DNA of 64,000 nt from Dryas octopetala (lineage: Eukaryota > Streptophyta > Magnoliopsida > Rosales > Rosaceae). A program made the translations under genes and the position numbers. The notes beneath the pieces are model-generated. The model ran no database searches and was not told the origin of the DNA. It worked only from the letters and a program-made list of their open reading frames with translations. The stretch lies in assembly GCA_963921425.1 (NCBI GenBank), contig OY992832.1, positions 5,766,001 through 5,830,000 of the forward strand, read 5' to 3'. Every line of letters begins with the position of its first letter. Position 1 is the first letter of the stretch. Of the stretch, positions 9,580 to 21,724 are shown piece by piece.

Positions 9580-9979
9580 GAGTCAATCAACCAGGAAATC
9601 AAGTAATCAACACTGCTTTTACTCTTGCACTTTAGACTCTTCCGGATTAACTGGAAGCTTCATGAGCTGCAAAAAGCTTGGGCCCTGGATTACACAACGC
9701 AGACACGGCCAATTTGATTGGGGAATTGAAATAATCTAATGAAAGCTTGCTAATTCACTGAGCTCAACTTGGATAGATAGGGAAATAATGTACAATAAAA
9801 AGACTTAAATTCTTTGTTCGTTGATTCAGGTGTTCAAGCAAGGCAGGGTACATTTAATGTCTTTATGTGTAATAAACTAATAATACTGGATACTGGAAGC
9901 AGGGAACTTCATATAGAATATTGCTTCTAGCCATGATCTAAACTTGAATTTCAATACCCAAAAACAAAAAGAAAAATAA

Positions 9980-10245
9980 TAATTGAGCATATGTATTATC
10001 TGCAGCCATGTGCACTATGATGTAATTCTTAGGGTGGAAATTAAGCGGGCCAAGTTTTGAGGCAACTTATCCCACAAGTTTGTGACAAGAGTAACAATCA
10101 GACTGATTGCTTCTTGTGCTATCTGGTCATCTGAAGTATAAGCACGAAGATAAACTTCAACCTCAGTATGCATGCAGCCAAGTTTAAGTTCTAATCACTT
10201 AATCAATCAATTAACTGCGGGCCGCTGATTGATGTGATGGTCACC
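9980..10245 (-). other. Orphan upstream segment (unit 2)
   Basis: Counterpart of 2255-2515. One substitution (caatcagactg) distinguishes it from units 1 and 3. Confidence 0.5.
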
Positions 10246-10420
10246 GTCCACTTGCTGGAGCCTGGAGTCTTTTGCATTTTTTAACAACAAATTAATTGAC
10301 TCAACTAAATTAAGCTGATTCAAGACTAATTCTCCTAAACAAAAAAAAAAAAAAAAATCAAAAGCCCCCTAAATGACATGAGTCAATCACGCATGAAATA
10401 AGCACCAATGATTTTTTTAA

Positions 10421-10737
10421 GACTTATTAGCACAAATGCCGCTTGAAAGTAACTTTTATTCTCACTTTGTCCTCTTAAAATTTAATCTTTTCACTTTGCC
10501 CCCCAAACTTTACAAACCCTTTCAATAAGTCAAGTCTGCCAATGACTCCGTAAAAAGGGCTAACATGTCATTCATCCACGTAGACGACACGTTGAATTTT
10601 TTAATGGAGCCATTGACGGACTTGACGAAATATAAAATTTGTAAAATTTGGGGGGCAAAGTGAGAAGATTAAAATTTAAATGGGCAAAGTGAAAATGAAA
10701 GATACTTTCAAGGGGTATTTGCATAAATTAATAAGCC
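10421..10737. mobile_element. Mutator-like foldback MITE (unit 2)
   Basis: Counterpart of 2691-3007, with the same flanking A/T runs. Confidence 0.75.
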
Positions 10738-10798
10738 ATTTTTTAATGTTTGTCGACTCTAACACCTCTTTTTATAATTTGAAGGAAATTGGTATATA

Positions 10799-11669
10799 GT
10801 CCACTAGTTCTTGCCTTAATAGTGAAATCAACTTACTAGTTTTGATTTGGGTAATTCCCCTCCACTGTCACTGCTGAAAATGCCCAACAACACCCTACAG
10901 ATCACAAAATAGCATCGTTTTGAATTCAAGGATAAGTCTTTTGAGTTTAATATTCAAGGTTTATATATAACAAAAAAGTGTTAAGTGAAAGTCTAAAATG
11001 GCCTAATTTTAGGCATAAACACCATATCAACATAACGTGGGTTCATTGTACGTACCACATCGTTACTATTAGAGGTGATACTCAATGTGGTACAGAAATG
11101 TTTTCAAAATCAAATCATACGATTAACACATGCATGAAAGAAAGAGTCATACTAAAATTAAGATATATATTTGGGCAGCTTTGAGATTTTGGTGCTCTTG
11201 ATCTTACCACAATAAAAACCTTGGCTTTTTATGGGAGTGACAGCTCCATTCTCCCAACAGTCAATGCTACTTGGAAGGTCGTCATTATAAGTCAGGTTTT
11301 CATACCTGAAAAAATTATTGATTTTGAATGAGCTTGAGCTGGTGGGCTTTCTGTACCCTGTATGTGACTTGATGAATTCTTCATCTGTCAGGTCTGCAAA
11401 TTCATTGAGGCTTAACTTGTAACTGTGATTATTCCCTTCATTGTTGAAATTCTCAATGGATTCCGCGTTGTCCTTGAATATCTTGAAACACATTTCCTTT
11501 TCTGCATTGTCTCTGTAAACGCGTCCCTACTGAGCAATCCATATATAGCTCATGTTTTCTAGCAATGGAAGCTTCATGCAATGTGATCATGGATGTGGCT
11601 GTTAATGCCCAATCCCCCAACAGCTTGAACATGATGATGTCAATTATGCATTTCCATTCAAGTACTGTC
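10799..11669 (-). pseudogene. Cysteine protease pseudogene B, copy 2
   Basis: Exon 1 remnant is about 11208-11669 and exon 2 remnant is 10799-10894. It has the same lost start, 4-base insertion, extra codon and truncated exon 2 as copy 1. At the position where copy 1 has two consecutive stops this copy has a single TAG followed by GGA. The shared lesions predate the tandem duplication. The upstream conserved block (about 11670-12060) is also present. Confidence 0.9.
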
Positions 11670-12645
11670 TTAATAATAAGCTGAAGAGAGCTCTCAAGGA
11701 CAATGCAGGCATTAATTGATCATTGATCACTAGATGTGAGGAAGCAAGAACACAATTTTTCATATATAAAAGATAAGCAATTGAGCATCTTCATTAATCT
11801 TCAGTGTGAAGGAAAGTCTTAATTTGGATATGGAAAGGGACCTAAAAAAAACCCAATAAAAAAGTTGAGTCAAATTGAATCACTTTCTACACTGTGATCA
11901 CGCACACATAATGTTCTTCTTCTTTGCTGGTTTAGGAACTAGCTCACAGATTGTCTACAATTCTACATGCTATGTGGTAATCAGCTCCAGAAATGTTGTT
12001 GATGATGCTAACTATGCCTATTCTTCGTGTTATTTTTTGGCACAGGTGGTAACCTTTTGACCCGCCACTTTATATCAAATAGCTATTAATTAATGTGAAC
12101 GTATTTGAAATTGGGACATCTTTAAATATCTGATCTGCTCAAATACGTACTTGTAAGGCATTTGATAGAACAAATATATTTTTGTCATTGGTGTGAGAGG
12201 TGTATCTATGGCCACAATTTGAAAAGGCCTTTTTTTTTTTTTTTTTGGCACAATTTGAATTTTTTTTAAGTGTCGGTTGAATCACCTTGCAAGAATTATA
12301 TTAAACTTATTCAAAGCCCAATGAACCAACTTAAAGGAAGTGTGGCACTTGAGCGTAGGACTTCTGGAATCATAGTCTAAAAAATAAAAAACCTTATAGT
12401 GTCATTCTTAAAGAAAAATCCTATAAAAGACATTTTGTATTCAATTGTAGAACTCAAATATGGAAAGCAACTTTTTATACTTTTATTCAATCTATCATCA
12501 AGTTTAGATTAGAACACACCAGTACAAACATTTTCATAACATATATGGTCTTATTCAAAGAGAAACTAACAACCTAGTTTATCCAATTTGAGGCTTCAAT
12601 ACACCACGTGAAATGCATATATGTTGAAGTGGTATTGCATACACT

Positions 12646-13223
12646 TTACATAATCGGATAGAAAGTTTGGGTGGCAATGCCACAAAGACCTTCAAGAGTC
12701 CCAACATCTTTGCGGATTCTCATATAGCCACCTTCACCCCACCCCTCTCCCCATGAATTCTTGAGCAACCAATACTTAGTAGCATCTGCAGTCATCCCAT
12801 ACCCGATGATTGTAACCGAATGGTCCACTTTAGTCCCACAATCTCCTGAGAAGACGCCTCCTGAGTAAAACCGGAATGCTGTTCCCGAGGCTTCGACGGC
12901 AGCTGTGACCGGTTGCATGGAAACAATGACCTGCAGTGCTTGCTCGCTACCAAATGGAAATACTCTCAAGTAGCCTGTGATGTGAGCAGCAACGTCCTTG
13001 GACTTGTCAGTGTCACAAGTTGCATTTGTTCCTATGTATTGGTAATTTGCTTCACTGGTAATGCCGTACGTTTTTATGTATTCCAAGGCGTCCACCGTTC
13101 TTCCAGGATTGCAACCCTTGGTACAGTCCACTAGTTCTTGCTCTGAGAGTGAAATCAAGTTACCGGTTTCGATTTGTGTAATCCCCTCCACAGCTGCCAC
13201 TGCTGCAAATGCCCAACAACTTC
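12646..13223 (-). pseudogene. Orphan exon 2 of protease C, copy 2
   Basis: Same structure and coding sequence as 4918-5495. The intact acceptor at 13224 has no partner donor upstream, because the unit border at 13319 is followed by the gene-free flank of unit 3. Stretch 12061-12645 shows no gene. Confidence 0.88.
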
Positions 13224-13368
13224 CTATATATAGAAAACCAATATTTAATTGTCATACAATTCTTGTTAGGAAAACAGTTAGTTTAATGCTGATGTTATGC
13301 AATTTATATCCAAAACCGCTAATAAAATAGTAGCTAATAAAATATTTTAAATAAAATTATGTAAATAA

Positions 13369-13537
13369 GCTCAATACAGCTCGAGTTCATATTGGGTTTG
13401 ATTTTTTTTTTGCTCGTTCGAGTTTGGCACGTATAAGAAACAAGCCAACCCAAGCTCGAACTCGAAAAATTTATAACAAGCCAAGCTTGAGCATGGTGGT
13501 ATTCGGCTTGGCTCGGCTCGTTAATTTACACCCCTAA
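13369..13537. mobile_element. Fragment of a GAGCC-rich interspersed repeat (unit 3 left flank)
   Basis: Counterpart of 5640-5808, with one substitution (ttggcacg where unit 2 has ttggctcg). Confidence 0.45.
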
Positions 13538-13538
13538 T

Positions 13539-14643
13539 TATAAGGCTTTGGTTGTGTTTGAGTAATAACAAAAATTTGTCAGTACCTAAAAAAAATAACA
13601 GACTAAAAAAAAAAAAAGTGATTTTCTGTAGCTTCAGTTTCCTAATATCTCACGAGTCACCACTTTCGTGTACATCAAGAACTAAAGCCTGTATAAAGAG
13701 AGGAAGTTAAGCAGTAAGCCTGTATGTCTGATGTTTATATATTTCGTGTTCATATATGTGGAACATTTTTCATCAAACTTGCTTTCACATTGACAATTAA
13801 TACAATTCCAGCCCTTGACGTGAGTTTGATGTTCAGGTTGATGGTGTAAATCGTGGCAAATGACAACAGAAATTGACAAATTAAATTAAGCTGAATATTA
13901 AGACTTAACTTTTCTAAAAAGCAGAGGCCCCCCCTAATGGCCTGAGTCAATCAACCGGGAAAGCAAGACTGAATTTTTTTCTTTGTAGCACAGAAAATAC
14001 TCTTGCACGTCTCCTTAGACTTTAGAGTAGTCTTCCAAATTAACTGGAAACTTCATGAGCTGCCAAAAAGCTTGGACCTTGGATTACACAGACACGGCCA
14101 ATATGTATTATCTGCAGAGATGTATTATCTCCAAAGCCGGAAGAACACGTTAGGTTCCTTACTATAACAACACCCAAAGAGTTATCGGGAAAGCCATCTC
14201 CACCCCCATGTATTTCTTAATTATTAGTAGCAGGTTCTTGATTTTTTTTGTTTAGCTCAGTTTCTGAAACTGCAAGTGAAATTGTAGTTTCACTTGCAAT
14301 TTCAGCTTTGTAGAACACTTGATATGAGTATTTTCTGAAACTCTAATTCCAATTATGTTAAGTGGCTCAGAAAAAAGTTAGAAAAAAAAAAAAAAAAAAC
14401 TTGAAATAGATGCTTTTTGGTTTAGGATTTGGCCCGCAAAGAAATTATAAGGCTTTGAGGGTGTTTGAGTAATAAAAAAATTTGTTAGTACCTAATAAAA
14501 ATAACAGACTAAAAAAAAATGTGATTTTCTGTAGATTCAGTTTCCTAATACCTCACGAGTCACCACTTTCGTATACATCAAGAAATAAAGCCTGTATAAA
14601 GAGTGGAAGTTAAGCAGTAAGCCTGTATGTCTGATGTTTATAT
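13539..14643. repeat. Direct-repeat pair and hairpin of the unit 3 flank
   Basis: Contains the counterparts of the 205-bp direct repeats (near 13539-13745 and 14441-14643) and of the hairpin (14264-14305). It differs from unit 2 by a small insertion in cttaattattag near 14218 and by poly-A length. It holds no gene. Confidence 0.75.
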
Positions 14644-15143
14644 ATTTATTGGGATTACCTATTTTTTTTTTTTTGGTCTCCTAAGCCAATGGAATGGCTA
14701 GCTAGGTGCAACTTCAAAAATCATGTTGGATCGATAAAGAGGCTATGTGGTTGTAGTCCTTCTTCAAGATAATAATTCAATAATTTACATAATAATTCTT
14801 CAATAATATATATGGTTAACAAGAGCTTGATAGTTCCGGTCTACATCCATGAGGAAATTAATGCTAGCTAGATGGTCCTTAGAGCATTATTTATGACATG
14901 CTAATTTTAACTCTTATATAACTCAATTAAAGCCAGAGTTATTGTTAAATTGTTCTTCATACACTAGAAATGATTTGCCTTGTGCTGTGTACGTCTTTCC
15001 TGATAGTACTTTGCAGTGCAATTTGGACTATGCATGGAAATTGGATATGAAAGAAAAGATTAATCGATTTGGGACAATTCTCAAGTTAATTAATATAGGA
15101 AAAGCCATGAATATATAGGAAACAAAGTAATAAAAGGCACACT

Positions 15144-15209
15144 CTAACAGGTGGAATCGAGTAGATCGATGCCTCCTGTGTACAAACTGAAGGCATTTTC
15201 AAAGCCAAT
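15144..15209 (-). pseudogene. Possible relic of a protease exon 2 (unit 3)
   Basis: Counterpart of 7410-7475 with the same short reading and stop. Confidence 0.4.
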
Positions 15210-15329
15210 AACAAACAGTAGAAACGTATAAAAATATGGTACAAAGACCTTGTTGCTTCTGTGTATAGCTATAGAGCCTATAGCCTATGTGTGAAGTTTT
15301 AAAGATGACTCCACTCTTTGATTACATAA

Positions 15330-16454
15330 TTAAGTAGTCGGATAGGAAGCTTCCATAGCAAGGCCACAAAGACCTGCTGGATCAACATAATTCCTAAGCA
15401 TTTTCATGTAGCCATTCTCACCCCAAGTCTCACCCCACGAATTCTTGATTAACCAGTAGTCGGTGCCTTCTTCAGTTGTCCCATACCCAATGATTGTAAC
15501 TGCGTGGTTCAGTTTTGTCCCACAAGGACCGTTGAACACCCCACTCGAGTACGACTGAAAGGCATCTTCGTAGGCGTCAATGCCAACGGAGACTGGTTGC
15601 ACGGACACAGCCTTGAGTAGATCGCTTTCACTGTTGGCAGGCACTCTTTCGTAACCACTTATCTGGGCAGCATGCACATTTGCCATGTTAGGGTCGCATG
15701 TTCCATCCATAGCTTGGTATTGGTAATTTTCTTCACTGGCGATTCCTCCATTTTGTTGTATGTATTTATAGGCATTCACCATGAGACCACCTTGGCAGCC
15801 ATAATTATTTTCTGTACTGCAGTCCACAAGTTGTTGCTCGGAGAGTGAGAGCAATTGGCCAGTTTTGATTTGGGTAATCCCTTCCACTGCTGCCACTGCA
15901 GAAAATGCCCAGCAAGCACCTACGTACATACAAAGAAAAAAAAAACCAAAAAGGATGTATATAAGAAAGTAAACAATACAAGGAAGGCTAATTAGAGATA
16001 TGGTGCTTCTCTTACCACAGCGTTGTTGATACTTTATGGGGGTGACAGCTCCTTTGTCCCTCCAGTCCATGCTAGCTTGAACATCACTCAGGCTTTGGTA
16101 CCTAAAAGATTGATTTGCTGTTGAGTCTGAGAGGGTGTCCTCTTGCATTCTGTACCCAGTACGATGTCTGAGGAATTCTTCATGGCTCCTATCAGAAAAA
16201 GCATTGATGCTTAACTTGTAAGTCCTATTCTCTTCACTGTTGAATTTCTCCACAAATTCAACATTTTTCTTGAATATGGCCAAACGCCTCTCCTTCTCTG
16301 CGCTGTCAGGGTAAACGCGCCCAAACTTTTGCATCCACTGCTCATGCTTTTCAGCAATGGAAGCTTCATACAGTTTGCGGGACGTGGCTTGAGATGCCAG
16401 AGTCCCCAAGATGATGAATATGGAAATAATCAAAAGGTTTCTTTCAAAAGCCAT
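15330..16454 (-). CDS. SAG12/SAG39-like cysteine protease A, copy 3 (complete)
   Basis: Exons 16016-16454 and 15330-15919 give a 342-aa protein after removal of the 96-bp GT..AG intron 15920-16015. It matches copy 2 except for one change that I see: a C-to-A difference on the plus strand at 16031 turns the Asp of IKDQQRCG into Tyr (IKYQQRCG). That residue directly precedes the conserved Gln of the oxyanion hole, seven positions before the catalytic Cys. All catalytic residues, the signal peptide and the prodomain motifs are intact. Whether the Tyr copy keeps normal activity cannot be told from sequence. Neighbours and promoter are as in the other units. Confidence 0.93.
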   Translation of the reverse strand: MAFERNLLIISIFIILGTLASQATSRKLYEASIAEKHEQWMQKFGRVYPDSAEKERRLAIFKKNVEFVEKFNSEENRTYKLSINAFSDRSHEEFLRHRTGYRMQEDTLSDSTANQSFRYQSLSDVQASMDWRDKGAVTPIKYQQRCGKRSTISLISLPCIVYFLIYILFGFFFLCMYVGACWAFSAVAAVEGITQIKTGQLLSLSEQQLVDCSTENNYGCQGGLMVNAYKYIQQNGGIASEENYQYQAMDGTCDPNMANVHAAQISGYERVPANSESDLLKAVSVQPVSVGIDAYEDAFQSYSSGVFNGPCGTKLNHAVTIIGYGTTEEGTDYWLIKNSWGETWGENGYMKMLRNYVDPAGLCGLAMEASYPTT

Positions 16455-16559
16455 TGTTTACAGAGTACTCTGCTCAGAACAGGGGCTCTGTAAGAATGGC
16501 TTTGATTCTAAGTAGTGATGGATTGGCAAGGTGTGAAGAAGCAAGCATACCCACTTGGG

Positions 16560-16568
16560 TTTATATAG
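16560..16568 (-). promoter_or_regulatory. Putative TATA box of protease A copy 3
   Basis: CTATATAAA on the minus strand, about 106 bp upstream of the ATG at 16454. Confidence 0.6.
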
Positions 16569-17037
16569 AAGACGAGCATATGTATGTTCTGCAGAGATGC
16601 GCACTTTGATGTAATTCTTACGGTGGCAATTAATGGAGCCAAATTTCCAGCCACCTTCCAAAAGTTGATGACCAAAGTCAGTCAGTCTTGCTACTTTGCT
16701 AATTTGCTTTTAGTCCCTAAGTATCCGCACGAAGATCAAATCCAAATTCTGCATGCATGCAGCCAAATTGTAATTGATTAATACCTCAATTAGCGGGTCG
16801 CTGGTTGGTTTGGTTTTTAGTCCCCAATTCCTTGCCGTGTTCACTGTTCATATGCATGGAATATGTTTCATCCAACTAGCTTTCACATTGACAATACAAT
16901 CGCAGTCCTTGACGTGAACTTGATGTTCAAGTTGATGGTGTAAATCGTGGCAAATAACAATAAGCTTGGCTAATTAAATTAATCTGAATATTGAGACTTA
17001 AATTTTCTAAAAAGCAGAGTGCCCCCTTAGTGACTCG

Positions 17038-17313
17038 TTAAGAGAAATCCCACATCTTCGTTAAGAGAAATCTCACATTGAAAATATGAGGGACTTGCTA
17101 GTAGTTTATAAGGGTTTGGGCTACTCCTCCCATTGCCAATTGGTTTTGGGATGAATGCCTAGATTTCTTCATGGTATCAAAGCAGGTTATTCACGTGTGG
17201 CGGTGTTGAGAGAAATCTCACATTAAAGATGTGAGGGTCTTGCTAGTAGTTTTATAAAGGTTTGAGTTACTCTTCTCGCCAATTGGTTTTAGGATGAATG
17301 TCTAAATTTCTTC
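17038..17313 (+). mobile_element. TRIM-type element (unit 3)
   Basis: Same insertion as at 1575 and 9304. The intervals 17314-18153 hold the orphan upstream segment (near 17715-17975) and no gene. Confidence 0.75.
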
Positions 17314-18153
17314 GAGTCAATCAACCAGGAAATCAAGTAATCAACACTGCTTTTACTCTTGCACTTTAGACTCTTCCGGATTAACTGGAAGCTTCATGAG
17401 CTGCAAAAAGCTTGGGCCCTGGATTACACAACGCAGACACGGCCAATTTGATTGGGGAATTGAAATAATCTAATGAAAGCTTGCTAATTCACTGAGCTCA
17501 ACTTGGATAGATAGGGAAATAATGTACAATAAAAAGACTTAAATTCTTTGTTCGTTGATTCAGGTGTTCAAGCAAGGCAGGGTACATTTAATGTCTTTAT
17601 GTGTAATAAACTAATAATACTGGATACTGGAAGCAGGGAACTTCATATAGAATATTGCTTCTAGCCATGATCTAAACTTGAATTTCAATACCCAAAAACA
17701 AAAAGAAAAATAATAATTGAGCATATGTATTATCTGCAGCCATGTGCACTATGATGTAATTCTTAGGGTGGAAATTAAGCGGGCCAAGTTTTGAGGCAAC
17801 TTATCCCACAAGTTTGTGACAAGAGTAACAATCAGTCTGATTGCTTCTTGTGCTATCTGGTCATCTGAAGTATAAGCACGAAGATAAACTTCAACCTCAG
17901 TATGCATGCAGCCAAGTTTAAGTTCTAATCACTTAATCAATCAATTAACTGCGGGCCGCTGATTGATGTGATGGTCACCGTCCACTTGCTGGAGCCTGGA
18001 GTCTTTTGCATTTTTTAACAACAAATTAATTGACTCAACTAAATTAAGCTGATTCAAGACTAATTCTCCTAAACAAAAAAAAAAAAAAAATCAAAAGCCC
18101 CCTAAATGACATGAGTCAATCACGCATGAAATAAGCACCAATGATTTTTTTAA

Positions 18154-18470
18154 GACTTATTAGCACAAATGCCGCTTGAAAGTAACTTTTATTCTCACTT
18201 TGTTCTCTTAAAATTTAATCTTTTCACTTTGCCCCCCAAACTTTACAAACCCTTTCAATAAGTCAAGTCTGCCAATGACTCCGTAAAAAGGGCTAACATG
18301 TCATTCATCCACGTAGACGACACGTTGAATTTTTTAACGGAGCTATTGACGGACTTGACGAAATATAGGATTTGTAAAATTTGAGGGGCAAAGTGAAAAG
18401 ATTAAAGTTTAAATGGGCAAAGTGAGAATGAAAGATACTTTCAAGGGGTATTTGCATAAATTAATAAGCC
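18154..18470. mobile_element. Mutator-like foldback MITE (unit 3)
   Basis: Counterpart of 2691-3007. The left arm is the same as in the other units. The right arm from about 18339 carries several substitutions (for example ttaacggagct, tatagga, tgaggggcaaag), which mark the start of the more diverged interval of this unit. Confidence 0.75.
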
Positions 18471-18529
18471 ATTTTTTATTGTTTATCGACTCTAACACCT
18501 CTTTTTATAATTTGAAGGAAATTGGTATA

Positions 18530-19401
18530 GTCCACTAGTTCTTGCTCTGATAGTGAAATCAACTTACTAGTTTTGATTTGGGTAATTCCCCTCCACTGTC
18601 ACTGCTGAAAATGCCCAACAACATCCTACAGATCACAAAATAGCATCGTTTTGAATTCAAGGATAAGTCTTTTCAGTTTAATATTCAAGGTTTATATATA
18701 ACAAAATAGTGTCAAGTGAAAGTCTAAAATGACGTAATTTTAGGCATAAACACCATATCAAAATAACTTGGGTTCATTGTACGTACCACATCGTTACTAT
18801 TAGAGGTGATACTCAATGTGGTACAAAAATGTTGTTCAAATTCAAATCATACGATTAACACATGCATGAAAGAAAGAGTCATACTAAAATTAAGTTACAT
18901 AATTGGGCAGCTTTGAGATTTTGGTGCTCTTGATCTTACCACAATAAAAACCTTGGCTTTTTATGGGAGTGACGGCTCCATTCTCCCAACAGTCAATGCT
19001 ACTTGGAACGTCGTCATTATAAGTCACGTTTTCATACCTGAAAAAATTATTGATTTTGAATGAGCTTGAGCTGGTGGGCTTTCTGTACCCTGTACGTGAC
19101 CTGATGAATTCTTCATCTGTCAGGTCTGCAAATTCATTGAGGCTTAACTTGTAACTGTGATTATTCCCTTCATTGTTGAAATTCTCAATGGATTCCGCGT
19201 TGTCCTTGAATATCTTGAAACACATTTCCTTTTCTGCATTGTCTCTGTAAACGCGTCCCTACTGAGCCATCCATATATAGCTCATGTTTTCTAGCAATGG
19301 AAGCTTCATGCAATGTGATCATGGATGTGGCTGTTAATGCCCAATCCCCCAACAGCTTGAACATGGTGATGTCAATTATGCATTTCCATTCAAGTACTGT
19401 C
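18530..19401 (-). pseudogene. Cysteine protease pseudogene B, copy 3 (diverged)
   Basis: Exon 1 remnant is about 18940-19401 and exon 2 remnant is 18530-18625. The ATG loss, the tata insertion and the stop are shared with copies 1 and 2. Several residues are closer to the intact relatives: RSRTGYRK where the others have KSHTGYRK, ENVTYNDDVPSS where they have ENLTYNDDLPSS, and a better preserved cttgctctgatag in the exon 2 fragment. It is the least decayed of the three but still cannot encode a protease. The conserved upstream block follows at about 19402-19800; 19801-20393 holds no gene. Confidence 0.9.
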
Positions 19402-20393
19402 TTAATAATAAGCTGAAGAGAGCTCTCAAGGACAATGCAGGCATTAATTGATCATTGATCACTAGATGTGAGGAAGCAAGAACACAATTGTTCATATATA
19501 AAAGATAAGCAATTGAGCATCTTCATTAATCTTCAGTGTGAAGGAAAGTCTTAATTTGGATATGGAAAGGGACCTAAAAAAAACCCAATAAAAAAGTTGA
19601 GTCAAATTGAATCACTTTCTACACTGTGATCACGCACACATAATGTTCTTCTTCTTTGCTGGTTTAGGAACTAGCTCACAGATTGTCTACAATTCTACAT
19701 GCTATGTGGTAATCAGCTCCAGAAATATTGTTGATGATGCTAACTTGATGCCTATTCTTCGTGTTATTTTTTGGCACAGGTGGTAACCTTTTGACCCGCC
19801 ACTTTATATCAAATATCTATTAATTAATGTGAACGTATTTGAAATTGGGACATCTTTAAATATCTGATCTGCTCAAATACGTACTTGTAAGGCATTTGAT
19901 AGAACAAATATATTTTTGTCATTGGTGTGAGAGGTATATCTATGGCCACAATTTGAAAAGGCCTTTTTTTTTTTTTTTTTTATTTGGCACAATTTGAATT
20001 TTTTTTAAGTGTCGGTTGAATCACCTTGCAAGAATTATATTAAACTTATTCAAAGCCCAATGAACCAACTTAAAGGAAGTGTGGCACTTGAGCGTAGGAC
20101 TTCTGGAATCATAGTCTAAAAAATAAAAAACCTTATAGTGTTCTTCCTATCATTCTTAAAGAAAAATCCTATAAAAGACATTTTGTACTCAATTGTAGAA
20201 CTCAAATATGGAAAGCAACTTTTTATACTTTTATTCAATCTATCATCAAGTTTAGATTAGAACACACCAGTACAAACATTTTCATAACATATATGGTCTT
20301 ATTCAAAGAGAAACTAACAACCTAGTTTATCCAATTTGAGGCTTCAATACACCACGTGAAATGCATATATGTTGAAGTGGTATTGCATACACT

Positions 20394-21716
20394 TTACATA
20401 ATCGGATAGAAAGTTTGGGTGGCAATGCCACAAAGACCTTCAAGAGTCCCAACATCTTTGCGGATTCTCATATAGCCACCTTCACCCCACCCCTCTCCCC
20501 ATGAATTCTTGAGCAACCAATACTTAGTAGCATCTGCAGTCATCCCATACCCGATGATTGTAACCGAATGGTCCACTTTAGTCCCACAATCTCCTGAGAA
20601 GACGCCTCCTGAGTAAAACCGGAATGCTGTTCCCGAGGCTTCGACGGCAGCTGTGACCGGTTGCATGGAAACAATGACCTGCAGTGCTTGCTCGCTACCA
20701 AATGGAAATACTCTCAAGTAGCCTGTGATGTGAGCAGCAACGTCCTTGGACTTGTCAGTGTCACAAGTTGCATTTGTTCCTATGTATTGGTAATTTGCTT
20801 CACTGGTAATGCCGTACGTTTTTATGTATTCCAAGGCGTCCACCGTTCTTCCAGGATTGCAACCCTTGGTACAGTCCACTAGTTCTTGCTCTGAGAGTGA
20901 AATCAAGTTACCGGTTTCGATTTGTGTAATCCCCTCCACAGCTGCCACTGCTGCAAATGCCCAACAACTTCCTATATATAGAAAACCAATATTTAATTGT
21001 CATACAATTCTTGTTAGGAAAACAATTAGTTTAATGCTGATGTTATGCAATTTATATCCAAAACCGCCATGTTTGGGTTGGATAAGCATTTTAATCGGAG
21101 TTAAATATTTGGGAGATGATTATTAATCAATTGTACGTACCACATCAATATTAGAGTTATTGATACGAATAATACATGCATGAAACAATGAAAATTAAGA
21201 AAGAGTAATAGCTACTAAAAGATGGGGAGCTTTGAGAATTTTGGTGCTCATGATCTTACCACATTGACCTTGTTTTTTTATGGGGGTGACAGCTCCTTTC
21301 TCTCTCCAGTCAATGCTACTTGGAACATCATCATTAGTGAGGTTCTCATACCTGAATGAATTAATTTTGGATGACTTTGAGAAGTAGGTGGACATTTTGT
21401 ACCCAGTACGAGACCTGACGAATTCTTCATCTGTGAGGTCTGCAAATTCGTTGAGGCTTAACTTGTAACTGTGATTATTCCCTTCATTGTTAAACTTCTC
21501 TATGAATTCCATGTTGTCCTTGAAAATCTTGAAACGCCTTTCCTTTTCTGCATTGTCTGTGTAAACGCGTCCGTACTGAGCCATCCATAGATCATATTTT
21601 CTTGCAATGGAAGCTTCATGCGATGTGATCGTTGATGTGGCTGTAAATGCCCAAGTCCCCAACAGTACTGTGAACATGATGGCAATTGTGGATTTCCATT
21701 CAAGTGTCAAAGCCAT
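20394..21716 (-). CDS. SAG12/SAG39-like cysteine protease C (complete)
   Basis: Exons 21260-21716 and 20394-20971 with a 288-bp GT..AG intron (20972-21259) give 344 aa. The N-terminus is a signal peptide ([20 protein letters not shown]). The I29 prodomain shows [18 protein letters not shown] and [12 protein letters not shown]. The mature part begins near [14 protein letters not shown], with the catalytic Cys in [10 protein letters not shown], the His in [10 protein letters not shown] (Ser follows His where most relatives have Ala or Gly) and the Asn in [15 protein letters not shown]. The usual GCxGG loop is altered: [15 protein letters not shown] keeps the Cys but loses the Gly-Gly and the following Leu-Met. 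Gene D shares this feature. C is the parent of the orphan exons at 4918 and 12646. A secretory-pathway endopeptidase is inferred from the family. Confidence 0.92.
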
Positions 21717-21724
21717 TGTTTAAT

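Larger units (their letters stand above)
5592..13319. repeat. Tandem unit 2 of 3 (complete, about 7.73 kb)
   Basis: This is the only unit complete on both sides that also lacks exon 1 of C. Order from left to right: about 2 kb of gene-free flank with relics, protease A, its upstream region with a TRIM, a Mutator-like MITE, pseudogene B, and orphan exon 2 of C. The left border is the junction where C intron sequence meets unrelated DNA beginning taataaaatag. Confidence 0.95.
13320..21067. repeat. Tandem unit 3 of 3 (the one that runs into the complete gene C)
   Basis: The left part (13320 to about 18336) and the far right part (about 20160 to 21067) are nearly identical to unit 2. The stretch between carries many more substitutions and small indels. 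After 21067 the sequence continues into the rest of the C intron and C exon 1. This unit therefore probably keeps the ancestral right-hand junction. Confidence 0.93.
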
